Shown: piece by piece, positions 1-12,670 of the stretch
Layout: each line of letters starts with the position of its first letter
Numbering within the stretch: the stretch's first letter is position 1
DNA from: Pteria penguin
Lineage: Eukaryota; Mollusca; Bivalvia; Pterioida; Pteriidae
Reading direction: 5' to 3'
NCBI GenBank assembly: GCA_035048485.1
Contig: CM068583.1
Coordinates: forward strand, 70,417,731-70,481,730
DNA: 64,000 bases
Translations under genes and position numbers: made by a program
The notes under the pieces: generated by a model
What the model saw: the letters and a program-made list of their open reading frames with translations, nothing else
Databases searched by the model: none
What the model was told of the DNA's origin: nothing

Positions 1-59
1 CTTTGATTGTTTAAAAACGTTAAGTACTTGGTGACTATCATCTTCCTTTTTTTTTTTTA

Positions 60-690
60 ATTTGGTCTTTTTCCACCGAAGCAGTGAGGGATCAACGGAC
101 CAACCGAAGTAGTTAGGAATCAACGGAACCACCGCACCGAAGCAGTGAGGAATCAACGGACCCACTCAAAGCAATGAAGTATCAACGGACCCACCGGAGG
201 CAGTAAGGGGTCAACGGACCTATCCAGGCAGTGAGGGATCAACGGACACCACGCAAGCAGTGAGAGATCAATGGACCCACCCACACAGAGAGGGATCAAC
301 GGACCCACCTACACAGTGAGGGATCAACGGACCCACCTACACAATGAGGGATCAACGGACCCACGCAAGTAGTGAGGGATCAACGCATCCATCCAAAGCA
401 GTGAGAAATCAACGGACACACCCGAAGCAGTGAGGGATCAACGAATCCACCGAAGTAGTGAGTTATCAACAGACCCACACAAGCAGTGAGGGATCAACGG
501 ACACACCTGAGGCAGTGATGGAACTCTGACGTGTACATCTATTGTGACAACGAACTGCGGTTTTTTTTTTACTGACTCATATAACTATCACGACAATGAC
601 AGGTCACCAGTAAGATTCCAACCCGGGGCCTTCCGGTCAGGAGCACAAGACCGATTAAGTTACACCGGCTCTAATCAGAAAAGGGAATAT
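60..690 (-). repeat. SINE with tandemly expanded body (about 29-bp minisatellite)
   Basis: Positions 60-530 hold about 16 imperfect units of roughly 29 bp with the core GCAGTGAGGGATCAACGGAC. Read on the minus strand this is the body segment of the tRNA-headed SINE seen intact at 4702-4981 (GATCCCTCACTGCTTCGG followed by GTCCGTT). Positions 600-690 on the minus strand contain a tRNA-like head with B-box-like GGTTGGAATCT and an A-box-like start. The whole block therefore looks like one old SINE whose central segment has been amplified in tandem. Confidence 0.7.
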
Positions 691-908
691 TCCTAAACGT
701 ATAAGTCATGCAAGCACATCCGCTTGATATAAGTTGTAAACTGATATCTGATTTAAGTAAATCACTAATTTCAATCATTATTTTTAACTATCTAGAACCA
801 GACAGCCCAACCCCCCGCGTTTTTCATTCCTTCATTTTTTTTTTGATTGAAAAGATCACTTTTAAATATGAGATAAATCCATGTATTATTTACACGATAT
901 TATCTCAT

Positions 909-1190
909 TAACTGATTGATTGATTATTGTTTTACGTCACTCCACGATTATTTCACGTATATGGTGACGGCATCTGCCTGATGCACTGCATACAAATTAA
1001 GATCTTTGCAACGGACCCATCCAAAGCAGTGAGGGATCTTTTAAGTGCCACGCCTACCGTGACACGGGACCTGGGTTTTTATTGTTTCATCCGAAAGACA
1101 GAACACCGATGTGCGCAGGGCGGAAGTCGAACCCGGGACCTCGATCTGGATCAGAGCCCAGCACCTTATCCACTAGGCCACACTGGCTTT
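909..1190 (-). mobile_element. tRNA-derived SINE (RUDI/V-SINE-like)
   Basis: On the minus strand the element has a tRNA-like head (GCCTAGTGGATAAGGTGC and GGTCCCGGGTTCGACTTCC), a body with AAGATCCCTCACTGCTTTGG, and a tail ending in GGAGTGACGTAAAACAATA. It is flanked by the direct repeat ATTATCTCAT (899-908 and 1191-1200), a clean target-site duplication. Open frames across it are fortuitous. Assignment to the molluscan RUDI/V-SINE group is from memory of family features, not from a search. Confidence 0.85.
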
Positions 1191-1200
1191 ATTATCTCAT

Positions 1201-2015
1201 AAACAGAAATTCATTTACGGAATTAGTTCATATAGATAAGTATTATAAACAATGTAATTATAGAATTTACAGACTTATATGAAGCGGATAGACACCGTAC
1301 GATAAAGATTTCTCTCAATTTGAAGCCAAACTCATTGGAGAGATAATTACATCATCTCTAAATCAATGCATATATTATATAAGCTATAATTATTATAATT
1401 CTATCGTTTATATAGTTGTTTGCGCATTCCTGTAAAACGCAATTAATTGTGGTGGATGTTATATGGTTATATATGTCATACACAGCAATAGTTCTAGGGG
1501 ATCTTGTACAGCCATGCTAAAGAGTTTAATTTGTACTTCATGTCCGTGACGTACGAGAAGAAAACATTACATGTACACAGAGAATAAAGTGATTTAAGAC
1601 TTACTCAGTACTTAACACATTCATCGCAATTTGGCGTGATTGTAGAGATTTACAGAAAATTTTCAGATTTAAGACGAACTGTTTAGATCATGGAGAAGCC
1701 ACACAGGGCTAAAGCTCGCCTGAACCGCATTGATCATGACATCATACATGTACTTTTCTACCACAACATAATGCTTATACGCCCTTAGATCAAATGTTCT
1801 CAATTATCCTAGTTTAGCTATACACTATCACTTTTTAAGGAAATATGCCCCAATTGATTAGAGAGTCGACATGGAAAGGAGTGAATGAACTTTCCTTACA
1901 AGAATTATGTGTCAGAAGTTTTCCTTATGGCGTAAAGCGACATGACTTATTCATTGCAGATCTCCACTGCCGTCCCTACATGAAAAACAGTATGTATCAC
2001 TCGTACAAATATGTA
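1201..2015. other. No gene or repeat recognised
   Basis: AT-rich sequence with only short random frames on both strands. I see no splice-supported coding, RNA gene or clear repeat here. Confidence 0.5.
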
Positions 2016-2016
2016 A

Positions 2017-3560
2017 CAGGGAAACAAGCTAAACACTGACCGGTCTGCTTTACATTGGTAATAACATGTAACAGGGAAACAAGCTGCAAACTGACCGGTC
2101 TGCTTTACATTGGTAATAACATGTAACAGGGAAACAAGCTAAACACCGATCGGTCTGCTTTACAATGGTAATAACATGTAACAGGGAAACAAGCTGAACA
2201 CTGACCAGTCTGCTCTACAATGGTAATAACATGTAACAGGGAAACAAGCTAAACACCGATCGGTCTGCTTTACAATGGTAATAACATGTAACAGGGAAAC
2301 AAGCTGAACACTGACCGGTCTGCTTTACATTGGTAATAACATGTAACAGGGAAACAAGCTAAACACCGATCGGTCTGCTTTACAATGGTAATAACATGTA
2401 ACAGGGAAACAAGCTGAACACTGACCAGTCTGCTCTACAATGGTAATAACATGTAACAGGGAAACAAGCTAAACACTGATCGGTCTGCTTTACAATGGTA
2501 ATAACATGTAACAGGGAAACCAGCTGAACACTGACCAATTTTCTTTACAATGGTAATAACATGTAACAGGGAAACAAGCTGAACGCTGATTGACCTGCTT
2601 TAGATTGATAATAACATGTAACAGGGAAACAAGCTGAACGCTGATTGACCTGCTTTAGATTGGTAATAACATGTAACAGGGAAACAAGCTGAACACTGAC
2701 CGGTCTGCTTTACATTGGTAATAACATGTAATAGGGAAACAAGCTGAACACTGATTGGCCTGCTTTAGATTGGTAATAACATGTAAGAGGGAAACAAGCT
2801 GCAAACTGACCGGTCTGCTTTACAATGGTAATAACATGTAACAGGTAAACAAGCTGAACACTGACCGGTCTGTTTTACATTGGTAATAAAATGTAACAGG
2901 GAAACAAGCTGTAAACTGACCGGTCTGTTTTAGATTGGTAATAACATGTAACAGGGAAACAAGCTGTAAACTGACCGGTCTGTTTTAGATTGGTAATAAC
3001 ATGTAACAGTGAAACAAGCTGTAAACTGACCGGTCTGTTTTAGATTGGTAATAACATGTAACAGTGAAACACGCTGTAAACTGACCGGTCTGTTTTAGAT
3101 TGGTAATAACATGTAACAATGAAACACGCTGTAAACTGACCGGTCTGTTTTAGATTGGTAATAACATGTAACAGGGAAACAAGCTGTAAACTGACCGGTC
3201 TGTTTTAGATTGGTAATAACATGTAACAGGGAAACAAGCTGTAAACTGACCGGTCTATTTTAGATTGGTAATAACATGTAACAGTGAAACAAGCTGTAAA
3301 CTGACCGGTCTGTTTTAGATTGGTAATAACATGTAACAGGGAAACACGCTGTAAACTGACCGGTCTGTTTTAGATTGGTAATAACATGTAACAGGGAAAC
3401 ACACTGTAAACTGACCGATCTGTTTTAGATTGGTAATAACATGTAACAGGGAAACACGCTGTAAACTGACCGGTCTGTTTTAGATTGGTAATAACATGTA
3501 ACAGTGAAACAAGCTGTACACTGACCGGTCTGAACTGAACTCTGACCTGTCTGCTGTACA
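2017..3560. repeat. 55-bp satellite/minisatellite array
   Basis: About 28 tandem units of 55 bp, consensus beginning ATAACATGTAACAGGGAAAC. Spacings measured directly at several places are exactly 55 bp. Two subtypes occur: left-hand units read GAACACTGACCGGTCTGCTT with TACAATGG, while right-hand units from about 2880 read GTAAACTGACCGGTCTGTTT with TAGATTGG, suggesting that local homogenisation spread from two founders. Short frames inside it are repeat artefacts. Confidence 0.95.
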
Positions 3561-3569
3561 TTGGTAATT

Positions 3570-4584
3570 ACATCGATGAAGACAATATCATATAAGATGC
3601 CGGGCACCTGATCTCACTCCATCACAGGGGTTCACATATGCTCTTCAAGTAGACGTATTTTGTTATTTTCCACTTGTTTTTCATTTTCACTGATTTTGTA
3701 TGTCCTCTGGTTTCATGATTTTTAGACTTATGGTTTGGATTTATCCATCATCTTTACATTTACATAAAATAGATTATAAATATCACACTCCAGTTATTTC
3801 CCTTGTTTGTACATCAAAACACAGAGCCACATTGAAAATGATATGGATATAAACTACAGCATTCCATACACGACTATACATAAGTCATCATGCATGATAA
3901 GGACAATTATATGTTAAATAGTGCGCCGTCCTCACAAAATTATACCAACCTATGCATTCACACAGATTCCGTGTGTAAAACATTCTCGAGTATACCGGAT
4001 TCACGAGTACTTTGGTATGTTTGATGGTGGTAGTAATCGCAATTTGTTTTCGCTATTGAATTTTTTAATGTTACATTCTTTCCTCGCTGTAGATTAGTTC
4101 ATCGATGAACATAAAGACAACCATGTATAATAGTGATTGTATCTATTGAAAGTTCACTCTGTTCAAAATACGAATCACTTTGAAGACTGCCCCCGTCTGA
4201 CCAGCTTCATGGGACTATTACTTATCCCCTCCTACAGATAATACATAATAGAGGATCGTTTTATTGACCGGTCACATGCTCAATGTAGTCAGCAGACAGT
4301 GTAATGAGGCAGTGTATCGTAATCCACACGCACTATCTGTTAACTTATTTTTCTTTGTAATATTCATCTGTTGATACGGTTGGTTTTCATAACGTATAAA
4401 TTAGTAAAAACAAATCTGTCGAAAGATACCTTGCAAGTTATTAGATATTTACATTAATGGTTTATGGATATAAATGTACGTGTAATGGGTAAATTTTGAA
4501 CTTGTCATTGATATTTTTAACGGTAAAACATCAAATTCTATGACAAAAGATGAAGTTGTACATCACAGATGGCTTTAAAATAAT
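3570..4584. other. No gene recognised
   Basis: AT-rich non-coding sequence. No open frame of note, no tandem structure and no recognisable transposon end was seen. Confidence 0.5.
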
Positions 4585-5345
4585 ATCCTATTATTTGCTA
4601 TGCCCCAATTCCTTGCACTAACACGCCTACACTCCCTGCATTTGTCAGCCGACATCCTCCATTTACAAACCCCTACTCCAGCATTTACAAGTCCATATTC
4701 CTTAAGCCGGTGTGGCCTAGTGGATAAGGTGCTCGGCTCGTGATCGAGAGGTCGCGGGTTCGACTCCCGCTCGGGGCACACCGGTGTTCTGTCTTTCGGA
4801 TGAGACAGTAAAAACCGAGGTCCCGTGTCACGGTAGGCGTGGCACGTAAAAGATCCCTCACTGCTTCGGGTGGGTCCGTTGCAAAGGTCCAAATTTGTAT
4901 GCAATGCATCAGGCAGATGCCGTCACCATATACGTGAAATATTCGTGGAGTGACGTAAAACAATAATCAAACAAACAAAAACCATATTCCCTACACATAT
5001 AAACCCCAATTCCCTGCATTTATCAGCCAATAGTCCCTGCACTTATAAGTCCGAATTCCTAGCATTTACCAACCCACACTCTTAGAACATACAAGCCAAC
5101 ACTCCTTGCATTTACGAGCACACGCTCTTTGCATTTATGAGCCCACACTGCTGCATTTATAAGCCCACAGTCCCTACATCTATGGGCCTACACTTCTTAT
5201 TTACGAGCGCACATTCTTTGCCCCAAACTCTTCATTTACAAGCCTACATTCCCTGAATCGACAAGTCTACACTCTATTATTTGAAACAAAATATACTGCT
5301 TGCATTTACAAGCTCATACTCCATGCTATAGTATCCCTGCATAAA
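4585..5345. repeat. Degenerate ~25-bp tandem repeat, split by a SINE
   Basis: Imperfect units resembling ACTCCCTGCATTTACAAGCC recur from about 4600 to 4700 and again from 4982 to about 5345. The array is interrupted by the SINE at 4702-4981, so the array is older than the SINE insertion. Confidence 0.7.
4702..4981 (+). mobile_element. Full-length tRNA-derived SINE (RUDI/V-SINE-like)
   Basis: tRNA-like head at 4709-4781 with A-box-like GTGGCCTAGTGGATAAGG and B-box GGTTCGACTCC; body with AGATCCCTCACTGCTTCGGG; conserved tail GGCAGATGCCGTCACCATAT and a 3' end of (AAAC/ACAA) repeats after GTGACGTAAAAC. It is flanked by the 9-bp direct repeat CCATATTCC (4693-4701 and 4982-4990). This is the best-preserved copy and the reference for the others in the window. 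Confidence 0.9.
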
Positions 5346-6514
5346 GTCAACAATTGTTGCATTAAATACTCATAGTTGCCCCGCGCCCCATAGGAAAGAG
5401 AGGAAACAGTTATGATACTGACTTTAGAGTACAGTTTATGTAACAAAACCTTCATTAGATTTTGATATCCACCTCTACGTTCCTGTTTCAATGCAAACCG
5501 CGCCAAATCATCCATTGCATCTAACGGCTGATTGTAATTAACTGCTGAAACCTCTTGCCTTGATTCAGATGTTAAACAAGTCCACGATACATTTTCGGCG
5601 ACCTACGTAAATCATTGGAATACAGTAATACAATCAAGCTTGACATATATACTAATGGTTTTACCTTCACCGAGAGAAAAAAAAATCGATTGGCCGATCT
5701 TGCACACTTTCCTCCTCCTTTATACGAAAGTCCACCATGAAATGCTGCTACCTCAGCTTGCGGTCTCTTACTATGTACACCACTTGTAAATCAATCAAAC
5801 ATATCCATTAAGTAATCAAGGGGAATAACTGTTCACACCTCCTCACTGTCCATATCACAGTTCGCTCTCGCTGCTGTGGTAAAACAAGCAGGGGCTCCTG
5901 AAGGGAATTCGATATCTTGCAGCATCGGCAGAACTCACAGAAAAGTCTCTGGTAATTGTATATCACGCTTTCAATGTCATGGTGCTATATCTATCAAATA
6001 ATACACCAAATAAAAAAAAATATTTTTGTACTTTAAGGTTCAGGTATTCCACCATAGACGAAAAGGGAACACTAAAACTCGCTCATGATAACATCGTTTT
6101 TGCAGAGACATTCCCAGCATAAACAGTACGACCCCTGCAGAGATCGAGTTCCAATGACATGACTTCCTACATACCCAGAGAGTTGATCAGACCTACTGTA
6201 GACCATGGGGAAATAACCTGACAAGCTGACGATGTAGTCGCCGACTTTATGCAGATTTCGCACAGTCCCTTTGAAGATTTCGTATAGGCCCTGTGAAGAG
6301 TGAATTATTAACAACAACAACAAAGAAAGAAAGAAACACCACCACGAACCTTGATGATCAACGTATCTTGATTTTGGAACAGTTCTAACTTTGGAAATTT
6401 GGGAATGGTATGACCCCTATGAATACTTTGATTAAAGAACAAAAACAGCCATTATGAAAAGCACATGTATCATGATTTCGGAACGATAAAGCCTCTAGCT
6501 GATAAGTACCATGG
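5346..6514. other. No gene recognised
   Basis: Short unsupported frames only; none carries a recognisable domain. A dispersed-repeat origin for parts is possible but could not be shown. Confidence 0.4.
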
Positions 6515-6517
6515 CTT

Positions 6518-7249
6518 AACAAGAGCAACGCCTCGCGTGGCATAATACGCAAGTCGCTTAGTTTAAAGGGATGAAATTTGAAAGTATGGAAACATTCCCC
6601 CTTTGCCTACAATTCTGTAAAATATCACTCAAATCTATGCAATGTGACCTTCCAGATATAACCTTGTTTCAATGTCACGACACACTCTTCGTCTTGGGCA
6701 ACAATTTCGTGAAATATTATTCAAATCCATGCTAGGGGTAGAGAGTTATGACCCAGACAAAGATTTACCTATCATATGCATTGTGACCTTGACCTTGTAG
6801 ACATGACCTTTCAGGGCATGACACACCCTTGGGTCCTGGACAACAATATTATTCAAATCCATGCACTGTGTAAAAAAGTTATGACCTGGACAAGAATCGT
6901 ACTAACATAGGCACTTTGACCTTGGCCTTGCAGATATGACCTTGAAAATCAATAGGATTCATTCTCTAGTCATAAGAAGTAAAAGTGCAAAGCGTAAAAG
7001 CTCTAGGATAAATAGTTTGGTATATACCTTGCTTACAATTTGCATTTTTTTTTTTTTGCCCAGAAATGACCCTGGCCATTGACATTGAAAATCAACACAG
7101 TTCGTCCTCATGCCATAAGAAATATGTGTACCAAGATTGAAAGTCCTATCCTAACGGTATAGTCTCTATCGTGTTGATAAGGTGCGGACAGATCCACAGA
7201 CCCACGGAACCACAACCATACCGTAATACGTCCGTATACGACGGGAGTA
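6518..7249 (+). mobile_element. Non-autonomous AACAAGAG-type element (family 2)
   Basis: Starts AACAAGAGCAACGCC and continues GCGTGGCATAATACGC, matching the minus strand of the element at 38410-39713. It ends with CCGTAATACGTCCG and GACGGGAGTAT, the degraded counterpart of that element's terminal hairpin, followed by AAAAAC. The interior holds about three roughly 130-bp modules with TGACCTTGACCTTG-type motifs. No coding capacity was seen. Confidence 0.75.
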
Positions 7250-7317
7250 TAAAAACTGTAAGACCCCTGCAGACAATGCACAGATCGGAAACAATGTGAC
7301 ATTGTGAAAAGAACCTG

Positions 7318-7570
7318 CCTCCTGATTCAATGCTTATTTACTGACCACATACTCCTCCTGATTCAATGCTTATCCACTGGTCATGTACTCCTCCTGATTC
7401 AATGATTATTTACTGACCACATACTCCTCCTGATTCAGTGCCTATTTACTGACCACATACTCCTCCTGATTCAATGCTTATCCACTGGCCACGAACTCCT
7501 CCTGATTCAATGTTTATTTATTGAACACATATTCCTTCTGATTCAATGCTTATTTACCGACCACTCCTAT
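7318..7570. repeat. 36-bp tandem repeat
   Basis: About seven units built on CTCCTGATTCAATGCTTATT followed by TACTGACCACATA; measured spacing is 36 bp. Confidence 0.9.
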
Positions 7571-7751
7571 GCACTCTTCCTCATAATTGCTTATTCAGTG
7601 ACCATGTACTGATCTTCCTGATTCAACGGTCGTTTGCAAAGATGTTATAATGTAAACATTAAAAAGTGAGTAGTGAAGTACCAATGGGAAAACAAAGTCA
7701 TGTAAATGTGTAAATCATTTTATTAAATGCAACCTATCATATGCACCAATC

Positions 7752-7912
7752 GGGGCAGGTTTGGTGTAATAGTTAAGCTCTTCGCATGCGGCAACGATGA
7801 TCTGGGTTCGATTCCCATGTTGCGCCACTAAGTTTAAGAGGTTGGTAACCTCCTGCTTCCATGTCGCAATATAACTGAAAAATTGTGGAAAGCGACATAA
7901 AACAACCATTGC
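7752..7912 (+). mobile_element. tRNA-derived SINE, second family
   Basis: A tRNA-like head (TTGGTGTAATAGTTAAGCTC, GGGTTCGATTCCCATG) is followed by a tail containing AGGTTGGTAACCTCCTGCTT and AAAGCGACATAAAACA. It is the same family as 35606-35778. The right end abuts the 29-bp satellite, and no clear target duplication was identified. Confidence 0.8.
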
Positions 7913-9296
7913 TTGCATAATGTATCACAGATACTCACTAACTGTGTAATGTATCACAGATACTCACTGATTGTGTAATATATCACAGATACTCATTGAC
8001 TGTGTAATGTATCACAGATACTCACTGATTGTGTAATGTATCACAGATACTCACTGACTGTGTAATGTATCACAGATACTCACTGATTGTGTAATGTATC
8101 ACAGATACTCACTAACTGTGTAATGTATCACAGATACTCACTGACTGTGTAATGTGTCACAGGTACTCACTGATAGTGTAATGTATCACAGATACTCAAT
8201 GATTGTGTAATGTATCACAGATACTCACTAACTGTGTAATGTATCACAGATACTCACTGATTGTGTAATGTATCACAGATACTCATTGACTGTGTAATGT
8301 ATCACAGATACTCACTGATTGTGTAATGTATCACAGATACTCACTGACTGTGTAATGTATCACAGATACTCACTGACTGTGTAATGTATCACAGATACTC
8401 ATTGACTGTGTAATGTATCACAGATACTCACTGACTGTGTAATGTATCACAGATACTCATTGACTGTGTAATGTATCATAGATACTCACTGATTGTGTAA
8501 TGTATCACAGATACTCACTGATTGTGTAATGTTTAACAGATACTCATTGACTGTGTGATGTATCACAGATACTCACTGACTGTGTAATGTATCATAGATA
8601 CTGCCGGAGTGTGTAATACATCACAGATACTCATTGATTGTCACGTGTAATGTGTCATAGATACTCACTGATTGTGTAATGTATCACAGATACTCACTGA
8701 TTGTGTAATGTATCACAGATATGCACTGATTGTGTAATGTATCACAGATACTCACCGACTGTGTAATGTATCACAGATACTCATTGAGTGTGTAATGTAC
8801 CACAGATACTCACTGATTGTGTAATGTATCACAGATACTCATTGACTGTGTAATGTATCATATATACTCATTGACTGTGTAATGTATCACAGATACTCAC
8901 TAACTGTGTAATGTATCACAGATACTCATTGACTGTGTAATGTATCATAGATACTCACTGATTGTGTAATGTATCACAGATACTCACTGATTGTGTAATG
9001 TATCACAGATACTCATTGACTGTGTAATGTATCACAGATACTCATTGACTGTGTAATGTATCACAGATACTCACTGATTGTGTAATGTATCACAGATACT
9101 CAATGATTGTGTAATGTATCACAGATACTCATTGACTGTGTAATGTATCACAGATACTCACTGATAGTGTAATGTATCACAGATACTCACTGATAGTGTA
9201 ATGTATCACAGATACTCATTGACTGTGTAATGTATCACAGATACTCACTGACTGTGTAATGTATCATAGATACTCACTGATTGTGTAATGCATCAA
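7913..9296. repeat. 29-bp satellite array
   Basis: About 47 units of 29 bp with consensus TGTATCACAGATACTCACTG plus A(C/T)TGTGTAA. Units differ mainly at CACTGATT / CATTGACT / CACTAACT. The core ATCACAGAT is close to palindromic. No genes inside. Confidence 0.95.
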
Positions 9297-10500
9297 CTCT
9301 ACCAATAGCACCCAGCAGTTTGCTTCAGCAAATATCTGTTTAACTGTATTTTTGAGTCGACTGGGAATAATATCAATTAACATATTTATAACTGCAATAT
9401 TTTGTTGTCCAAAATAATTTCATTGTCAATTTGGGGAAGAATTTAAATCTAACATAAAAAAGATATAGCAATTTGTTTCATGTGCTAACAGCCCACTATA
9501 TTTTTTCTGAATTTTACTTTGGTGAATTATTCAAGTTCAAGGTCTACTTCATTTCCTCTGATAAAACCAATATTTTGTTACACTAACATTTATATCTAGT
9601 AGTAGTAATACAACCAAAAGTGACATTTTCCTGTTTGTAAATGGTACTATACTGTGATGCAAGACACAATGTCATGTTTATTAAACAAAAAACTGTGAGA
9701 CTTACATCTTTCAAATATACATAATTCTGTGCCGTGCAATGTTTGAATTGATTTGTGAAATTACTGGAAAGAAATACATGTATACGTAAATTTTTAAATG
9801 TTATGATTACTTTAGAAATGGTTCCATTAAATGATCAGTATCATGATCATATTCTCTAATTAATTATATAACGATCAGCATTGATCTGCATGACACAGAC
9901 CATATATATTCACAATTTCAAGCAGTTTTAATATCATAGAATTTAAACCTTCAAAAGCAAATACATACAATGTACTATATATTGAGTGCAGGAGTTTGTT
10001 AGACAAAAAAGTTCCGAGTTTCTGTAATGGGGAAGGGAAGGGGGTCATAATAAGAATTTTGTAAGAGTGACACACTGCTTTGAATGATGTCATGGAAACA
10101 ACATACAAAACAATTTTCTTCCAAGTGGGAGAACATTGAAGCATAGTTTGATACATATATAAACAAAACAGTGGAAGTACCATTATCAGTATTTAATGAT
10201 AAAGAAACCCTGTAAAACCTACTTCTTCTTCATGTTTTTTTTAACAATCTCATATTATTTAGGTACTGATCCCTTTTTTCTAAATCAATTTTTCTAATGC
10301 AAGAGTATTCAGCAGCAGAAAGACAAACTTGAATACAATGATAAGGCTGACCAAGGGCTTGAGGAAAGCATTTAATATACCCTTTCGTGTTAACTGCAGG
10401 AATGACATTTTTGGGAAAAGTTCATCATCGTTCCCGCAAAATGCCTCAAGACACAATCAATATTTTTTCAGTCAAGAATTTTTACAGGAATGCTATTATT
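9297..10500. other. No gene recognised
   Basis: AT-rich sequence. A 102-codon minus-strand frame at 9875-10183 has no recognisable domain, and no splice context was found. Confidence 0.45.
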
Positions 10501-10504
10501 TTGG

Positions 10505-10720
10505 TAACCGGACAACTCAGTCCTAGGACTACTCAGCCCTGGGACCACTCAGCCTGTACATTGAACCACTCAGCCCGTACATAGAACCACTGGGCCCATA
10601 CATAGAACCACTGGGCCCGTACATAGGACCACTCGGTCCATATGTGTAGGACTACTCCGCCCTGGGACTACATAGAAACACTTGGCCTGTATTTGTAGGA
10701 CCACTTGGCCTGTACCTTCA
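10505..10720 (+). repeat. GGACCACTC(A/G)GCC tandem array, left arm
   Basis: About nine irregular units of roughly 22-25 bp of the type GGACCACTCGGCC + (T/C)GTACATA. The same motif appears in inverted orientation at 13262-13335 and 15240-15285, which suggests a foldback-like element with repetitive inverted arms. Confidence 0.7.
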
Positions 10721-10869
10721 TCATAAAGGGCAGCTCTCTTTGTTGATATCCTTTATTTTGAACATACATGTATATATCTATGTAATAAATTCAAATTTCG
10801 GGTTTTGTGGAATACATATACATGTATATATATATTTTCAATTATAAATACGTTGCACATAGATTTCAC

Positions 10870-11210
10870 TGAGAATTAGATGCTAGATAGAGTTTGTCAA
10901 GGTCTATCTACATGTGTAGTTTGAAAGAGTTTTTGTCTATGGTCTTTCAACTAAATTCAATTCCACATTTAACCTTGAAACTGGAAACCTTCAAGGTAAA
11001 GGTCACAAGCAAAGGTTTCAATATATAGTGCTCATCAAGGTGTATCTACTTGTGAATTGCGAAAGAATTACTGTCAATGGTTTTTCTGCAATAAACTTAA
11101 AGGCAGGAGCTAAACCAAATTGTTGATGACAGACAGATGGACAGATAGAGAGACACTGACCAGATAAGATTTTCCTTCGTAATCCGGCCAAAAATAAAGA
11201 TGGAAGGAGA
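10870..11210 (+). mobile_element. Dispersed repeat ending CCTTCGTAATCCGGCCAAAAA
   Basis: This is the reverse complement of the family at 50008-50660, sharing ACCTTGAAACTGGAAACCTTC, ATCAAGGTGTATCTACTTGT and the end TTTTCCTTCGTAATCCGGCC. It is built of modules of roughly 120-140 bp and ends in a weak hairpin before CCAAAAAT. Coding capacity absent. Confidence 0.7.
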
Positions 11211-11497
11211 GAAAAATTAGAAATATTGATTATAAAATATTCATTATATTTAATGATGATAATTTCAAAATAACTGATATTACTAATTAATAATTTGATG
11301 GTAATGATTATGGTAATAACTGTAATCGCTTATTACATAGGTAATGACAATAACATGCATGATACTATTGTGTTTCTATGAAGTGTGAAATGTTCACATT
11401 GTGATGTTTATGTTAACCCTATATGCAATATTATTGTATTGTTTATTAATCAAAAGCATTACTGCTTATACATAAACAAATATATAATTCAAACAGT

Positions 11498-12670
11498 AAC
11501 AAGAGGCCCAAGTGGGCCTATATCGCTCACCTGAGTACCTAGATGATCAGTCATGCATGAAGGAAGAATTCATTTATTTTTGCATTACTGTGACTAAGTC
11601 AACACAAATGTTGAAAATATGTCAAATTTTATTTCAGACTAGAATAAAAAACAGTTTTAAAAAATTCATAAAAAATCCAAAACATGAAATATTGAAAAAA
11701 TTTCTTCGCAGTAGTATTTCTTACCATCAAAATGATCAAATTAAACCAAATTATTGCATCAATATTTACTAAAAGAAAAAAATAACTCATTTCTGTATTA
11801 AAATTACAAAGTCCAAAAAAACGTAAAAAAAAAAACGTTAAAATTTGATTTTGGAACGGAACCAAAAATTACAACACTTCTTAACACATCCCTCTAGATC
11901 AAACCTATGCATTCTGTTTGTCTATGTATGCCCCCAGTCTGAAGAAGAAGTTTGTCAAAGGAGGGTACCCTCTTTGACTTACTTTTGCCTGTGGTGGTGC
12001 CACCTGTGGACGGATCCTGACAAAGATGACCAGATTTGTAGGGGACCTTGAGTACCTGATGCATACCAAGTTTCATCAAATTCCTTTCTGCGGTTCTGAA
12101 GAAAAAGTTCAAAATGTGAAATGTTTACTCCAATTGTCCCCCCCCCCCTTTTTCTTGAAAGTCTTTAAAAATTCAGAAAAAATCCAAAACATAAAATATT
12201 GAAAAAATTTCTTACCAAACAAATGATCAAATTAAACCAAATTATTGCATCAATGTTTACTAAAAGAAAAAAATACCTCTTTTTTGCATTAAAATTACAA
12301 AGTCCAAAAAAACGTCAAAAATTTTTTATCGGATTTCAACGATATGAACAAACTTGAGACATACATCCTTCTAGATCACTCAGATGCCATTAGTTTTATA
12401 GTCCATACACTGGTTCTGGAGAAGATTTTCAAAGAGGGGTACCCTCTATGATCTATTTTTAGTAATGGTGGCGCCACCTGTTGTGGGATTTATACGAAAT
12501 GAAATGAACAAACTTGGTAGAGGACCCCTATTACTTCATCCATACCAAGTTTCATGAAAATCCTTTAAGCGGTTCTGAAGAAGAAGTTGAAAATGTGAAA
12601 AGTTTACGAACGGACGACGGACATAGAGTGATGACAATAGCTCACTTGAGCCTTTGGCTCAGGTGAGCTA
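11498..12670 (+). mobile_element. Non-autonomous AACAAGAG-type element (family 1)
   Basis: Starts AACAAGAGGCCCAAGTGGGC and ends with the terminal hairpin AGCTCACTTGAGCC-TTT-GGCTCAGGTGAGCT (12639-12669). It contains two similar modules of about 500 bp (about 11620-12110 and 12120-12600), each with TGGTGGTGCCACCTGT- or TGGTGGCGCCACCTG-type segments and homopolymer C or A runs. The flanks show an unoccupied target: the host unit is tandemly duplicated just to the right (about 12713-12772), and the uninterrupted second copy reads AACAGTAAAAATAC. The insertion lies at T|AAAAA without visible target duplication. Confidence 0.85.

Noticed and set aside
4709..4781. tRNA gene inside the SINE
   Set aside because: The tRNA-like head belongs to a SINE with body, tail and target duplication, not to a free-standing tRNA gene.
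4685..4963. Frames of about 90 codons in the SINE copies (also at 927-1202)
   Set aside because: They recur because the SINE recurs; they include the tRNA-like head and carry no protein domain.
7913..9296. CRISPR-like regular repeats (29 bp)
   Set aside because: Units are directly abutting with no unique spacers; this is a eukaryotic satellite.
9875..10183. 102-codon minus-strand frame
   Set aside because: No recognisable domain, composition typical of AT-rich non-coding DNA, no supporting context.
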